31,092 nucleotides of DNA from Dunaliella salina (GCA_002284615.2 MU069929.1:148512-179603); one strand, 5' to 3'; shown: positions 10,844-29,905, counted from the first letter of the stretch. The notes: generated by a model from the sequence alone, not told the origin. Made by a program: numbers and translations.

Positions 10844-13174
10844 TCAGAAGGTAGGTGAAGGGGAAATCACAAATTGCTGTGAACTTCTCACTCTCATGGT
10901 ACCCTCTGCTGTGTGCTTGGTCTTGTTGCTCTCCTTTAAGGTTAGGTTACATCGCTCAGCAAAGGCTTTATCCGCCTTCAAGGCAAGACGGTCTGTTCTG
11001 CCAATGTCCATGGAGGCAATACCTGCCCCAAGAGGGCCTTTGCTGATGGCTTTTAGGAGGATTCTGCTGGCGATATTGTGTCGCTCAGTTACCATACCAG
11101 ACATGGTTGAATTTTTGCATCCAGATAAGATGTGAAGGGCACTGTCAAGTTCCCCACAAAGGGGGCATTGTAGGCTGGTGGAAATTTTGAAGCGCACAGC
11201 ATGTTTTTGGTTGAATAGGGTACCTGTGCGGTATTTAAAAATGTTTTGCTTCATTTTGAAAGAGAGTGTAGACATGGTCCAAAAGGAATTGCTGATATTT
11301 TNGTGGATNCTGGNGAGTAGACTTNGGTAAAAAGAGTAGTACNCNGTGTTCAAGTTGGCCTTTCNAAGTCTGTGTTTTGAGTGCATGTGTTTCCGTAAAG
11401 NGTCGTGGAGGTTGGAGAAGTGTTTGAGCTTTACGGTAGGTGGGTTGCGGTGTCTAGAAGCGTTTGCATGGTTGCAGGAAGTTTCTTCAAAGGCGAGCCA
11501 CGTGGTGTCATGGAACGGATTGCCTTCCAGGTTTGCACATGGGAAGGTTATGTCTGTGTCATTATTTTGAGTGGCCTGGTGTTTGGCAATGGCATCTGCG
11601 CATTCATTGCCAATAATTCCAGCGTGGGATTTGACCTTGAAGANATGAATAGGGGTAGGTGTATTGCGTATGAGTTGTATGATTATCTTGAGGATGTGGC
11701 CCTGGACATGCTGGTGATGAAGTTCTGGGTAGAGTATTTGCTTTCTGATCTGTTCTAGAGAGCAAAGGCTGTCAGTGGCAATGTAACGATATCCTAGGAG
11801 AATGGCGGCTGCTATCGCCGCCAATTCGGCTCTTGTGATGGTATGGGTGATCCCTGCTCCATTTGGTTGGACATGATTGGTGCTGTCGCTAGCGGGGTGG
11901 TAGACCCCTGCACCAATTACTTGTTTACCATTGTGCACATGGGAGCTGCCGTCCGTGTACGCCCATTCTCTCCAGTTTTCAACTTTGTGTACCAGGCAAG
12001 GGCTGGATGATGTGAGGGGTGAGAAACTATTTTGGCTTTGCATGGTACTGTGTAAGGTCTGTTGGTGGGCAGAAGGTAGCTTTTTAAATTTATTGAGGCC
12101 AGTTTCAATTTCTGGGTGTCTTGGATTAAGGATAGGGTCGTTGCTAATCTTTTTTGCCAGCCATCTTGCTTCACAGATGTCTTGTTTCAGGCCTTCGAGC
12201 CAATTTGAGTTAATCTCATTGAGGCGGACTCTTGCGGCGGTATTCCAAACAGCAATTACTTGTAGGCTCCAGGAATGGCATGGAAGGTCAATTTCTTGGC
12301 CTAGCCAGAAGGGGGGGGTGGGATAGATGAGATTCGTTGAAGGTATGGTTCCCAGTGTGCGACAGAAGTGAGGATAGGCGTTTAGGAGTTTTGAGTATGG
12401 ATTTGTGCTCATAGGGCCTCCCCAGCTTGGTAAGAACATGAAGGTTGCCGTGGCATGGCTTTGTTCCATGGCAGAATAAATGGCATGTTTGAGAATATGG
12501 TACATCACATTGTCATCGTAGATAGGATGGCATATTGAAAATCCTGAGAACTTGGACGAGAGGCTGTTGTGGATTGCCCCAAAGACCCTATCTCGAGGGT
12601 GTTCACTCCAGTAGCTGAGGTGGCAGGGGTTGTAGTCCAGGGGAGAAGCCATTTTTTCCTGGGTAACAAGGGCCCATTTCTGCATGGCAGTGTGGATATG
12701 GTTTGGTAGGATGCGCATGTATGAGTCCTTGATTTTCTTACTTTGTTGCGTTTTGCTGTTGAGGGTTGAGCGCGAGAAAAGACCCACGAGCTCAGAGGCA
12801 AAGCTTTGGGGTGGAGGCTGGATTGTGTTGTGGATCCCATTGTCTCTGGCTCTGTTGAAAGCAGTGTTGAGGACATTGATGCGCTCAGGGGTTAGCATTC
12901 CTTTGCATCTTCCGTCTGTGCCATAAATGCATGCCACTTGTTTGGAATAGACTTGTGGTAGCACCAGAGGTGGTATTGGTGGCAAGGAGGGGGAGTGGGT
13001 AGCATCTGCTCTGGTTTGGGGGTCTGCTGTATTACTTAGCTTTGGCCTAGTGAGGTCAACTGTTGTGATCCAGAATTCACAGCGGCCAGTTCCATTAATG
13101 TCTACTTGGGGGTTTGTGGGATTCATGTCAAAGGTGGCCTTGTTACGGAGTTCCGTGTCTAATTTTTGTTTCAA
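10844..13174 (-). pseudogene. Retroelement ORF: methyltransferase-like domain, RNase H, zinc knuckle
   Basis: An open frame of 776 residues with isolated N bases in its 3' third. Residues 1-330 carry a domain also present at 14028-15557, with core CHPIYDDNVM (about 215-224), TATFMFLPSW and AVWNTAARV. This order resembles the NPPF, FIPEW and aromatic-rich blocks of PCIF1-type N6-adenine methyltransferases; that link is inference. RNase H follows with its four acidic residues at D408 (YTDGS), E450 (TRAEL), D468 (ATDSL) and D527 (NECAD), plus H517. A C-x2-C-x7-H-x4-C knuckle sits at 670-686, as after many LINE RNase H or RT domains. No reverse transcriptase is present. The first codon is not a true start: the PHD reading frame upstream runs into this one, separated by a one-base slip near 13185. 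A decayed, formerly mobile element is most likely. Confidence 0.75.
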
Positions 13175-14028
13175 GTGTTTGTCTTGTCTGAATTTTCAAA
13201 TCCCTGCCTTTCAAGGTTGTCTAGCTCAAAGTCAGCAGCCGGAGTGGAGAGGTCTGGCTCATCTTTGCAGGCCTCAAATTGAAGGATGCATTGGTGAAAA
13301 TTGGGCCAAGCTTCCCTGATGTCTTCAGGTTCCCAGCTTGGCTCCCAATCAACTCGTATTAGTTCATTGCTGAGAGAGTTTGATTCTCTTTTTAATTTCT
13401 CATCATTGCTGAGTGGTGTGCATGCAGGGCAGGCCCAATAAACGTTGTTGTCTATATCCTGTCTTTGTGCATCAGAGTAACATCCTAGCTCCTTCATGCA
13501 AGACCAGTGGTAGGTTCGGTGGCAGACATCGCAGATGTACATGTAAGGGTAGGGGGGCTCAGAATTTATGGGCTCTTTGCCGCCATTGTAGTTGCAGGTC
13601 TCACAGCAGGCGCACTCAATCTCAGCTTGGGCGGCAGGTTTGGTATTGACAGGTGTGAACCCAGCGCGTTGGAACATTGGGAGAGCCCATTTTTCTATGG
13701 TCATGGGCGCGAAGTGGGTCAGGTATTCTTTCTGGTGTTTGGGAGGCTCATTGTTCCTGTCTCTTTTCTTGGCTGTGATGATCCTCCAATCACTGATATG
13801 TGTGATATCATTTAGGTCGTAGTTGTAAATAGTATTGATTGCGTCATAGTAATTTGTTTCATCTATCAGTTTTCTCAATTTATTTTTCTTGTAGTGCCAT
13901 ACCTCTGTGTGTTGGGCTGTTTGGTCCAGTGGGGAGATACTAGGGATAGGGAGGTTTGCATCAGGTTGAAGAAGCTTTCTCCTCTTAGGTTTCTGTCGGC
14001 TGTTTTGTGTGCCTTGGCTGGAGGACAT
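13171..14028 (-). pseudogene. Retroelement ORF: N-terminal part with PHD finger
   Basis: A 285-residue frame starting with ATG. A Cys4-His-Cys3 PHD finger is visible: C142, C145, C166, C169, H174, C177, C200 and C203, with the usual Trp (W198) two residues before the last Cys pair. PHD fingers read histone tails and occur in ORF1 proteins of some LINEs. The C-terminal NLERQGFE stretch equals that preceding KLDTELRN in the neighbouring copy. The two frames here therefore once formed one protein, now split by a one-base deletion in an A run. The first 100 residues match nothing I know; a basic patch (KPKRRK) may be a nuclear signal. Confidence 0.72.
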
Positions 14029-15557
14029 TAGGCACTCGAATGTAAATTTCTAGGGTGTTTAGAGACATGTTGTTTGTCAAAAGGGAGGCATTCCAGTTTA
14101 TTGAAGCCTGGCATGTGAGCATGCATGGGATTTAGGACAGGGTGGCTGCTGACGTTTGTCAGCTTCCACTGTGTGGCTTCTTTCAAATCTCCTTTCAGGC
14201 CCTGTAGCCATTCTTTGTTATGATTGTTGAGATGAACTCGAGCTGCAGTGTTCCAGACAGCAAAGATACAAAGGTCCCAGGTATGCTGAGGTAGAGGTAT
14301 CTCTTGGTTAGGACATGATTGAGGGGCATTGTAACCAAGTTTTTCACGAGGTATGGTTCCAAGGTCGTAACAGAGGTGGGGGTAGGCAGTGACAAGTTTG
14401 GAGTAGGGGTTGGTTATCATGTTCTTATTCCAAGCCGGAAGGAACATGAATGTAGCAGTGGCTTCTGTGTTGAGAATGGCAGAGTAAATGGCATATTGCA
14501 AAGCTTGGGTCATGATTTCCTCATCATAAATGGGATGGCAGACTGAGAAGCCTGAAAATTTGGATGAGAAGGCATTATGCATGGCACCAAAAAGAGTATC
14601 TCTGGAGTCCGCACTCCAATAATTCTGGTATTGTGGGTTGTGGTCTAGTGGGGAGGCCATTTTTTCTTGGGTTACCAAAGCCCAATTTTGAAAGGCAGTA
14701 TGAATGTGAGTTGGGAGGGCTCTTGAAAAAGAGTCTTTGATCTTCTTGCTAGAGTACTTTTTTTCAAGCATGGATTTGCGGGTATGGAGTCCTTGCAGCT
14801 CAGTGGCAAAGCTGCCAGGAGGTGGTGTCATTTTTTCGTGCATGCCAGCAAGCTTGGCTCCATAAAAAGCCCTGAAGAGGATTTGGAAGCGGTTAGGAGA
14901 TATCATACCAACACATTTGCCTTGCGTATTATATATGCAAGCCATGTGTGCCTTGTAAACTTCTGGGAGAATGAGGGGTGTTGGAGTAGGGGAGGAACGG
15001 CTGTGGGATCCTGTGTCAGGTGATACTGGATGAGAGGGTTGCTTGCCTGTGTATTGTACAAGGTCAACCTCACGTAGCCAATATTCGCATGAGCTTGTGG
15101 GTTTTATGTCTGCTTGTGGATTAGTGGGGTTTGTATCAAATGAGATTTTGTTGCGCAATTCTGTGTCCAACTTCTGCTGCCATACACTGGTTTCAATAAG
15201 TTTTTCAAAGCCCTGTCTTTCCAGATTTGAGAGGGTAGAGTCTGCCGTGGGTGTTGAAAGGTTAGGCTCGCTTTGTTGTGCTTCAAACTTGAGCAAACAC
15301 TCTTTGAATTTAGGCCACGTCTCCTGTAAATCCTCTGATTCCCAAGAGGGTTTCCAAGTGACCCTCCAGAGTTCTTGCTTAGTCTGTCGCTCTCTATCAG
15401 TTTTTTGGGCATCATTTAGGCTTGCACAGGCGGGGCATGCCAGTGCCTTTTTCGTTTGGTTACCATTGAACGGATTAATTTGAGCATTCTTGTTCCCTTT
15501 CCCGCCCTCATATTTGATGGTTGGTGGGCCTGGCTTAACTTCTTTCATTCCCTGCAT
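14028..15557 (-). pseudogene. Second, truncated copy of the PHD/methyltransferase-like retroelement ORF
   Basis: A 509-residue frame. It starts inside the PHD region, with only the last Cys pair left (C41, C44). It continues through NLERQGFEK, KLDTELRNK and the methyltransferase-like domain (CHPIYDEEIM at about 340-349, TATFMFLPAW, AVWNTAARV). It stops just before the RNase H part. Over the 113-residue core it is about two-thirds identical to the 10844-13174 copy by hand count. It is therefore a distinct subfamily member, not a recent duplicate. Its TAA overlaps the ATG of the next frame as TAATG. Confidence 0.72.
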
Positions 15558-16080
15558 GCTGCATTGTCACGATGTCTAGCTTCATGCATGCAACGACGCA
15601 GGATAGGTCCATGGAAATCCCAAGCTATTATGAACATCTCTGATGCCTGCCTGCTCACTCGTATAGTTGCTTGACAAGACCATGAGGTAAACACAGGGCA
15701 CTGTGACCTCCTCCTGACGTCTGCCCTCACACCTGGAACTCTTTGAATACACCTGACTGCTCGTTCCACATCTGCTGGATGGAGCTTTTAAGTCACTTCT
15801 GTAGTTCACTCTGTTCCTCCTCTTGTGTTTGGGGAGAGCTCCCGTACCCTACTCAGATGCACTCAGTTACAGATAAACAGAATGAACATTAATCGCCACC
15901 ATCAAGCACTCAGCACTTGTGACGAAGCATTCAGCAGAGAAGACTTCGGACCCTACACCGGCACTACGAATGCATGCAATACAGCCCCCTGACATCCTTA
16001 GCTGCTCACACAAGTGCCCCCAAGCAAGGGAAACCTTCCTTCCTGTCAACTACAAAATGATGTTCTGACCTGAAATTAAG
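15558..16080. other. Spacer between opposed retroelement copies
   Basis: No recognisable gene. It may be decayed 5' sequence of either element. Confidence 0.4.
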
Positions 16081-17691
16081 GACTGGTGAGAAATCATTAA
16101 CACAGATGGCAGTGTCATTCAGACATTCAAACACAAAAATGATGACTCCCCACCACTCTCTGGTTCAGGCATTTAACGATCCAGGGAGGACCACTTCCCC
16201 AACCTCCCAACACTTACAGCTGTGCATAAAACCCAATGGTCATGGGCCTACTGATACCATCACCAGAGCAGAACTTGCACCCATCGTTGCGGCACTCTAA
16301 CAACTTGAACAGCAAACTGACATTGCCTCTGATAGTGCATCCTGCCCCTCCCAGATGTCAAAACATGCCCTGTAAACCTGTAAACCTGTAAACAAAACAT
16401 ACCCTGAATCCGATGCGCATGAGGAACCACCTGCATGCGGAGATCATTAATGCTAAATCGTCCAATTTACAGTATTCCCCCCACCCTATCCATTTCTACA
16501 AAGTCAAAGCCCACTCTGGCATAATAGGCACAGAAAGGGCTGGTGCCTGGGCTCGCACAGCAGCCCTCACGGACACCATCAACATTGTACTACCAGATGC
16601 CAGGGACCTTTTCTACAATTTCTACTCCGATTGAAGCCTCTCACGTTCAAAGTGATGGCATGCGCCGCTCCCATGCTTTCCCAATCCAATATCTCACCAA
16701 CCTCAATCACAAACTACAAGTACACATGCGCAAAATGCACAAGCTTGGCTCTGCTGATACTTCTGGCTACCACTACAACAAGTGGCAGTAGCTCACCTCT
16801 GCCCCACAATCCGCTTCCCCAATTGCCATAGTCAACATTCAAGCTCGCAGTCCAAATTGTCAGCTTGCTAACAAGGAAATCAGCAACTCCTTCTGGAAAA
16901 ATCCTGAGATTGCCCTTAAACAGGTTAATGTAATAAAATATTGAAAAGGTACACTGTACACACAAAAACACGCCTTCAATTTCAACTATTCTTCCAGTTC
17001 TGCAAGATGCCCACTCTGTGGTAATGAAGACAGCATTGATCATGAACTCCTCAGGTGTACCAACTCAACACTGGGTGGGATGCACACCAACAGACACCAT
17101 GCAGGCCTTAGTCTCTGTGTAAATGCCCTCAGTAAAGGCCGGTATAGCTCACCTGTTATTGGTATGGATGGATGCAGCAATGAGAGACTCCAGGAACAGG
17201 GCATGCAAGCCCCTGAAAACATAACACGTGGCATTCCTATTTGAGTATTCCCTGATGGTACTGGCTCCTCAGCCTGCCACCAAAGCCGCCCGGATGCTCA
17301 CTTTGTGCGCTCTATTCCAGGTTGACCTGTCCACCTGGATCCCTCCAATATCCCTGATCAAGACAGGGACATCCACCTTGTTGAATTGAATCCTGCCCCG
17401 ACACCCCTTGATCATTTTGGAACGGGCAACAGCTCAACACTCTCACACTGTGACCAGACTTGAACCCCGCAGCTCAAGAAATCCAAACATGAATAACAAA
17501 GTGACTCTGCATGTCATCTTAATTGGTATGGCTGGCACCATTTACACCGAGGAGGACGAGATGAGGGGGATTAACTCCTTTACATGTGTATTTTATATCA
17601 ATAAAAAAAAAAAGTCAACACTCGAGATCACAGGCAAGGTTCACACTTTCTCACAGAAATACTGTTCCAACTGATTTGATTTTATAACAGT
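16081..17691 (+). pseudogene. Decayed RNase H / zinc knuckle / endonuclease-like retroelement
   Basis: Fragments in shifting frames follow the order of the minus-strand element. They are TDGS (D at 16105), TRAEL near 16265, IASDSAS near 16325, YKVKAHSGIIG near 16500 with the last catalytic Asp lost (AGAWA), and a Leu/His-rich block near 16690. NSFWKN and GTLYTQKHA follow, then the C-x2-C-x7-H-x4-C knuckle from 17008. Further on, SRPDAHFV (about 17284-17307) and HLVEL (about 17374-17388) resemble a PD-(D/E)XK restriction-like endonuclease core, here with Asn for Lys. VTLHVILIGMAGTIYTEED (about 17501-17557) is the conserved tail. In-frame stops at about 17320 and several frameshifts show it is dead. 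The 3' end at about 17691 is shared with 20468. Confidence 0.72.
17549..17691 (+). repeat. Retroelement 3' end, copy A
   Basis: About 140 bp nearly identical to 20327-20468: gaggacgagatgaggggga, then acatgtgtattttatatca, an A-run, caaggttcacactttctcac and a common end tttataacagt. The A-run is longer here (11 against 7). Confidence 0.92.
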
Positions 17692-20309
17692 TCGGCCCCT
17701 CCTCTCAAGGCTGTGGCCTCGCAGTAAAAAAACTCCAAGTGAGAAATTGAACAGAAATGAGTGAAGTCACGCAGGGAAGAACAATGAACCAGGCAATTGT
17801 TTTTCCTTGTCCTTAGGCAAGCAACAGAAAAAGTCTTCTCAAGATCGTGTCTTTAAGCCACCAGCAAAGATTCAAAACCTGCAAGTTTGCTTAACACCTT
17901 CTAAAGAGAGCCAGATTCACACAGTTTTGCAAACCTGTTATAAAGTAGAAGTGGTCGAAGAACAATTTGTGTGAGTTTTTGTCAGCCTCAAGCAAAAGAC
18001 ACCACAAAAGAACTGCCGCAAATTGCAAATAGCCATCACACAGCAAAGACAGGAGTGAGATCAGTAAATGGCTCCCTTGTTTAAACTTCTGAACTTCTGA
18101 AATTTCTCTACATTGGCCCCTTGTAATTATCGAGCTGTCTGCACGTTCCTCAAGCAAGATAATCTGTGCAACATTCTGCCAAGCCAATTAATCAAGAAAT
18201 CAAGAAATCAATCAATGTGCCTCATGCAGAATATTGTTCGCATGCAGTTTGGTGCCTTCATATTTGGGAAGTTGCTCACAAAACCAACAAAGCCAATCTT
18301 GCAAACATCCCTGGCCTCCCTTATATGTAGCATTGCACCTCCTGCAAAATATACCAGCGAAGAAAATGAAAGAACTCCTCCTGAACCAACAGTTCATAAT
18401 GTCTGCCCATTACAAGAGCAACTACATGCCCCTTTCACACAGCTTCATCCAAACACATTTCTCCTCACAAAAACCTGCTTAGGGCAGTCTAAAACTCCAC
18501 CTTTTCAGCACATCTTCATCCAAATTACTGCAAGTTGATTTCCCTTAAGCCAGCATATTCTTATCCAGACAATTGCCAGCCACGTTTGTCTCCTCTTAAT
18601 TCAGCACAATGGCACATAGGAAAGTCGGACAAATCAGTCCACCTAATCCAGCGGCCTTGTACAAATTTTTCTGCGCAGGGCTTACATCAGCCCTTTCCTC
18701 GGGCATTTGAGTGTACCCAGAGTATCCACCTAGCAACTCAGAGGGTTATTAACAACAACATCTACCTCTCAAAACAGGCAAGTTCCTTCAAAAGCAGCGA
18801 AACTGCTAAAGGCTCTGAAGCCTCCTTCCAAGTTCGTCCATAATACAATGCTGTGCATTCCACTTGCACTGTGCCACTTGTGACGTAACTGCACCATTGC
18901 ATTCCAGAGGTTGGCTACTGCTGCGCGATATGAAGCCGCAGGAATCCACAACAAGTCAACACAACCTTGCGCATCCTTCTTGCAAAGGCATAAGTGAGTT
19001 TGGTAAATTGCCAAACTCACTTATGCGCACATGTGATGCAGCGTGACCAAACAAAAGTCCCAAAGACTTCAAGGCGCCCAGAAAAAAATTAAATGTGCTG
19101 CTTTTGCACCTCCCGAGTTCCCTCCACCAGCAAAACCCTCAGCAACACGCGTGAGCGCGTTAACAAAAGATACATGCCAACGGATACATGCCAACTCTGA
19201 GTCTCACAGCTACCCGCCCCACTGCACAGTCCTTCCATGGATATGCGGAACTCAACATCTCTGTCCATATCCTACTTATGCCACCGCCCATACAATGGCA
19301 CAGCACTTGGATCTTGCACTCGCGCGCCAAATGCAGACCCATCATGAAAGGGGTCCCAATCCTCACAAAAAGCTCATTCTCTTAGCAAAAACAGGGCTCT
19401 GGCGAGCTACAGGCGGCCTTCACTAAGAGGACAGCACCAAAATAACATCCAGGTCACGTTCAAATGCTACACCANAAGCATCACCAGCATGTCCAGCTGT
19501 GCACACCAACTTGTGCGTCAAAAGCACGCCAATGCACAACNAGCATGAACAGACAAAATACAATCCACAGTGTCTCCAATCCNAAGATCATCGTCTGCAC
19601 GTTTGCTTTGACTGGTGCCTCGAGCACGCCAAAACAACAGCAGCAAATCTGTCCTTCAGAGTTTCAACCTATGCCCAGCCTGCCACCCCCCCAGTCCAGG
19701 TCCCCAGGTGTAGTACTTAGCAATTGCACCTCATTCAACTATCTCTCGCAAGCCCCTCACCGGCATTCTAACATGCCGGTCCATCCCTCTCACAGGGGGC
19801 GCTCGCTCCTGGGGACTGGGAGGTGGTCAGGGCGTGAGCCCCTAGCATCCACGTCATGGCCAAACAAAAGGCCAAAAGAGTCCATAAAGCCTGCACTCAC
19901 ACCATGGAATGCAAACATAGGAGCTGAAGTCCATTGTCCATTGTCCAAATCCATGGAATTTCCAAAAATATCAGAAGGTTCTACCATCAAATCAAAACCT
20001 CCAGTCTACAGGTGCTGCAAGCCAGCATGCAAGCAGAATTCTGTCTCGAGAGTCTCTCTGCTCTAGTGCTCTTGCTTGTGCTTGCAAGTCTGAGCACACG
20101 AGCTGCTACATCGGGCGCAGTGGCAAATCAGATTCAGATCTGTGCCCCCTCAATCAGCGCGGAAGCCAATACTTAGCTTCGCGTTCTTGTTGGGCCCCAA
20201 GGCACAGCCCACGACACCCTCGCAAAGGCGCCATGGCTGCACCATCAGCTCAGCCTGCCCAGGAGGGCGGCTTCGCTGCCAAACTGTTAAGGTGTTGTGA
20301 TTACATGGC
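17692..20309. other. Unclassified AT-rich stretch between two retroelement ends
   Basis: About 2.6 kb without recognisable genes. Isolated N bases occur near 19475, 19541 and 19583. A perfect hairpin lies at 18988-19026. It is probably further decayed mobile DNA. Confidence 0.4.
18988..19026. repeat. Perfect 16-bp inverted repeat
   Basis: gcataagtgagtttgg, a 7-nt spacer taaattg, then ccaaactcacttatgc. The arms are exact complements. Short fold-back of unknown role. Confidence 0.9.
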
Positions 20310-20468
20310 TGGCTGACGCTGCCGAGGAGGACGAGATGAGGGGGATATCGATTAACTCCTTCACATGTGTATTTTATATCATTAAAAAAATCAACACTCA
20401 AGACCACAGGCAAGGTTCACACTTTCTCACAGAAATACTGTTCCAACTGATGTGACTTTATAACAGTG
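20310..20468 (+). repeat. Retroelement 3' end, copy B (5'-truncated)
   Basis: Matches 17549-17691 and ends at the same tttataacagt. A weak match extends a little further upstream (atggctggc and gccgaggagg). It abuts the LINE fragment directly. Confidence 0.88.
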
Positions 20469-21260
20469 GCCATGAGCCCTTACAGTTCTTTTGGTTCAGA
20501 TCTGTGATCAAGCTGTACAACAGCATGCTGGACTGCAACAGCACAATCCTTAAGAAGGTATTTCAGGCTGATTGCAATATGCACTCCAGGGCTGCTGGAT
20601 GTTGGACTGCCCAGATGCTGGATGGATTTCAAGGGTTGCGGAAGTGTGATGACTGTGTGCAAGCGGTACGAAGGGGTGCACCGATCAAGATCGAAAAGTT
20701 TGCTGATGATCTGAGACAGGGACTGCGGGTCGTCTGGAGCACTGCTGCTACCGATGCGATGAGCGTGCCTCAAAACTCTGTGTCCCTCTTCCAGTCTCAT
20801 TTTGGCGTTCCTTTTCATTCTAAGCTGCGTGCCACGGTGTGAACTCCTCGCCACTTATCTCTGAACCTCTCTGGCCATATCCTGCGTAATGTTAGTCGAT
20901 TCAGATTGTGTGCTCACACCCTGTGTGTTGACAGAGCTATTTGGTCCCAGGGTGAGGAGTCTGCCATATGTGATAGTTGCAACTTGCAGGAGGATTAAGA
21001 TGAGGCCCACGTCCTCTTCAAGTGCCTGTGTCCTGAGGAGTGCCAAGTTAGGCGGAAGTATTTTGAACCGTTTCAACAGTTAGGCACTTTCTCTTGAACT
21101 GAACCTTGCATGCAACATGTCACCGCGCCCTTGGTCTTTGAATTTCTTTCCCAGAAGATCAACAAGCTTTTCGATGACATTTCTGAGCTCGTGGATTTAC
21201 TTTTGACTGGCACAGACTGATCAGCCGAACGCTCTGGCTGAAGGTCCCCACACATGGTAA
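20469..21260 (+). pseudogene. LINE-type reverse transcriptase ORF, C-terminal fragment
   Basis: The frame from about 20468 reads FFWFRSVIKLYNSML, then NSTILKKVFQAD and CWTAQMLDGFQGL. This is a helical post-RT region I recall from algal LINE proteins. After an in-frame TGA (20840-20842) the same frame continues with NVSRFRLCAHTL and a CDSC..DEAHVLFKC zinc knuckle, which holds a TAA. A shifted frame from 21213 reads QPNALAEG and ends at TAA 21258-21260. The RT catalytic core is absent, so the copy is 5'-truncated and dead. Confidence 0.7.
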
Positions 21261-22057
21261 CCAACCAACTACAACCAATCTGCGCATTCCTTGCTGGTAA
21301 ACCCCACATGAGATTTACCATAATCTCGCAGAAACAATTAGGGGTAGGTGAAATGCGCAGTTGCTTTACGAGTGTCTCAAGCACGCCGCCATGGTAGTGC
21401 TGGCGGAGAAACTCCTGAAGACGAAGGGAGAGTTTCTCTGCCCACATAGTTTTTCTTCTTCTTTTCTTGGTTACTGGCACCCTTGCTGGCAGATACTGTA
21501 TTGCAGCCCTATCCTATCATAATCCTTTCAAAGAAGTTCTCACCCTCAGTCTATTTCACTATCCTTATCCATGTGTGGCAGTATAGCGTAACAGCAATCT
21601 CTAGGCTTTTTTTCGGCCAAGTTCATATGGAAAAAAATGGTGCACTGGTCCGAAGTATTGGGTGACCCTGTAGGTCATTTTATCATGAGCTGGCATGGCG
21701 AAAGCCATACATCACTTTTCAACTTTTTTTGTTATAAGGGAACAGCAGAGTGGACAATCAAATCTGGACAAAGTGTGACATGCTTCGGAGAGAAATAAAA
21801 AAGCTACGCAGGCGGAGGACGCGCTCCTTGCATAATTCAAAGGAAAAGGAGGCACATGGGCTCCAATGAGCAGTGAATGCCCTTCACCACGAAGATGATA
21901 AAAAACAGATGGCAAAAAAAATTGTATTTGCAAACATGTGCAACAACCGACCCCAGCTTACCCATTTACAGTCTTTGTTGAAAGGCAGTACAAGAGAAAC
22001 ATAGAAAGGCAGGCTGCACACTTCGAACGACAAAAAAAAAGCATTTTAGGGTATAAA
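21261..22057. other. Flank between LINE fragment and RPT3
   Basis: No gene recognised. The right part, about 90 bp, is the RPT3 3' untranslated region on the minus strand. Confidence 0.45.
21966..21970 (-). promoter_or_regulatory. Candidate TGTAA poly(A) signal of RPT3
   Basis: Minus-strand TGTAA lies about 90 nt past the RPT3 stop codon, the motif and distance usual in green algae. A 5-base motif is weak evidence alone. Confidence 0.4.
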
Positions 22058-29495
<7,438 letters not shown>

Positions 29496-29905
29496 CTGCA
29501 CAGAGAGCACAGAGGCACAAGAGTCACAGACACACAGAACACACAGAGGTCACAAACGCACAAGAGCAGGGCCTTGCCGGTGCCTGCACAGAGAGCACAG
29601 AGAGCACAGAGGCACAAGAGGTCGCGGACACACAGACATACAGACACACAGAACATACAGAGGTCACAGACGCACAAGAGCAGGGTCTTGCCAGTGCCTG
29701 CACAGAGAGCACAGAGGCACAAGAGGTCACAGACAAACAAACATACAGAGGTCAGACGCACAAGAGCAGGGTCTTGGCGGTGCCTGCACAGAGAGCAAAG
29801 AGGCACAAGAGGTCACAGACACACAGACATACAGACACACAGAACTTATTGAGGTCACGGACGCACAAGTGCAGGGTCTTGCCAGTTTCTGCACAGAGGG
29901 TACAG
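29496..29905 (-). repeat. Tandem copies of the RPT3 P-loop exon acceptor
   Basis: The plus-strand word ggtcttgccggtgcctgcac and the following agagagcacagag recur at about 29570, 29683, 29769 and 29875. On the minus strand each gives a tgcag acceptor followed by GTGKT-like codons: AGTGKA, AGTGKT, AGTAKT and AETGKT. Linkers of cacagacacacagacatac expand the units to about 85-113 bp. Four decoy acceptors thus precede the true one in transcript order. Confidence 0.88.

Noticed and set aside
15545..15809. Two minus-strand frames of about 75 codons between the retroelements
   Set aside because: No motif, no link to the element frames, and length expected by chance.
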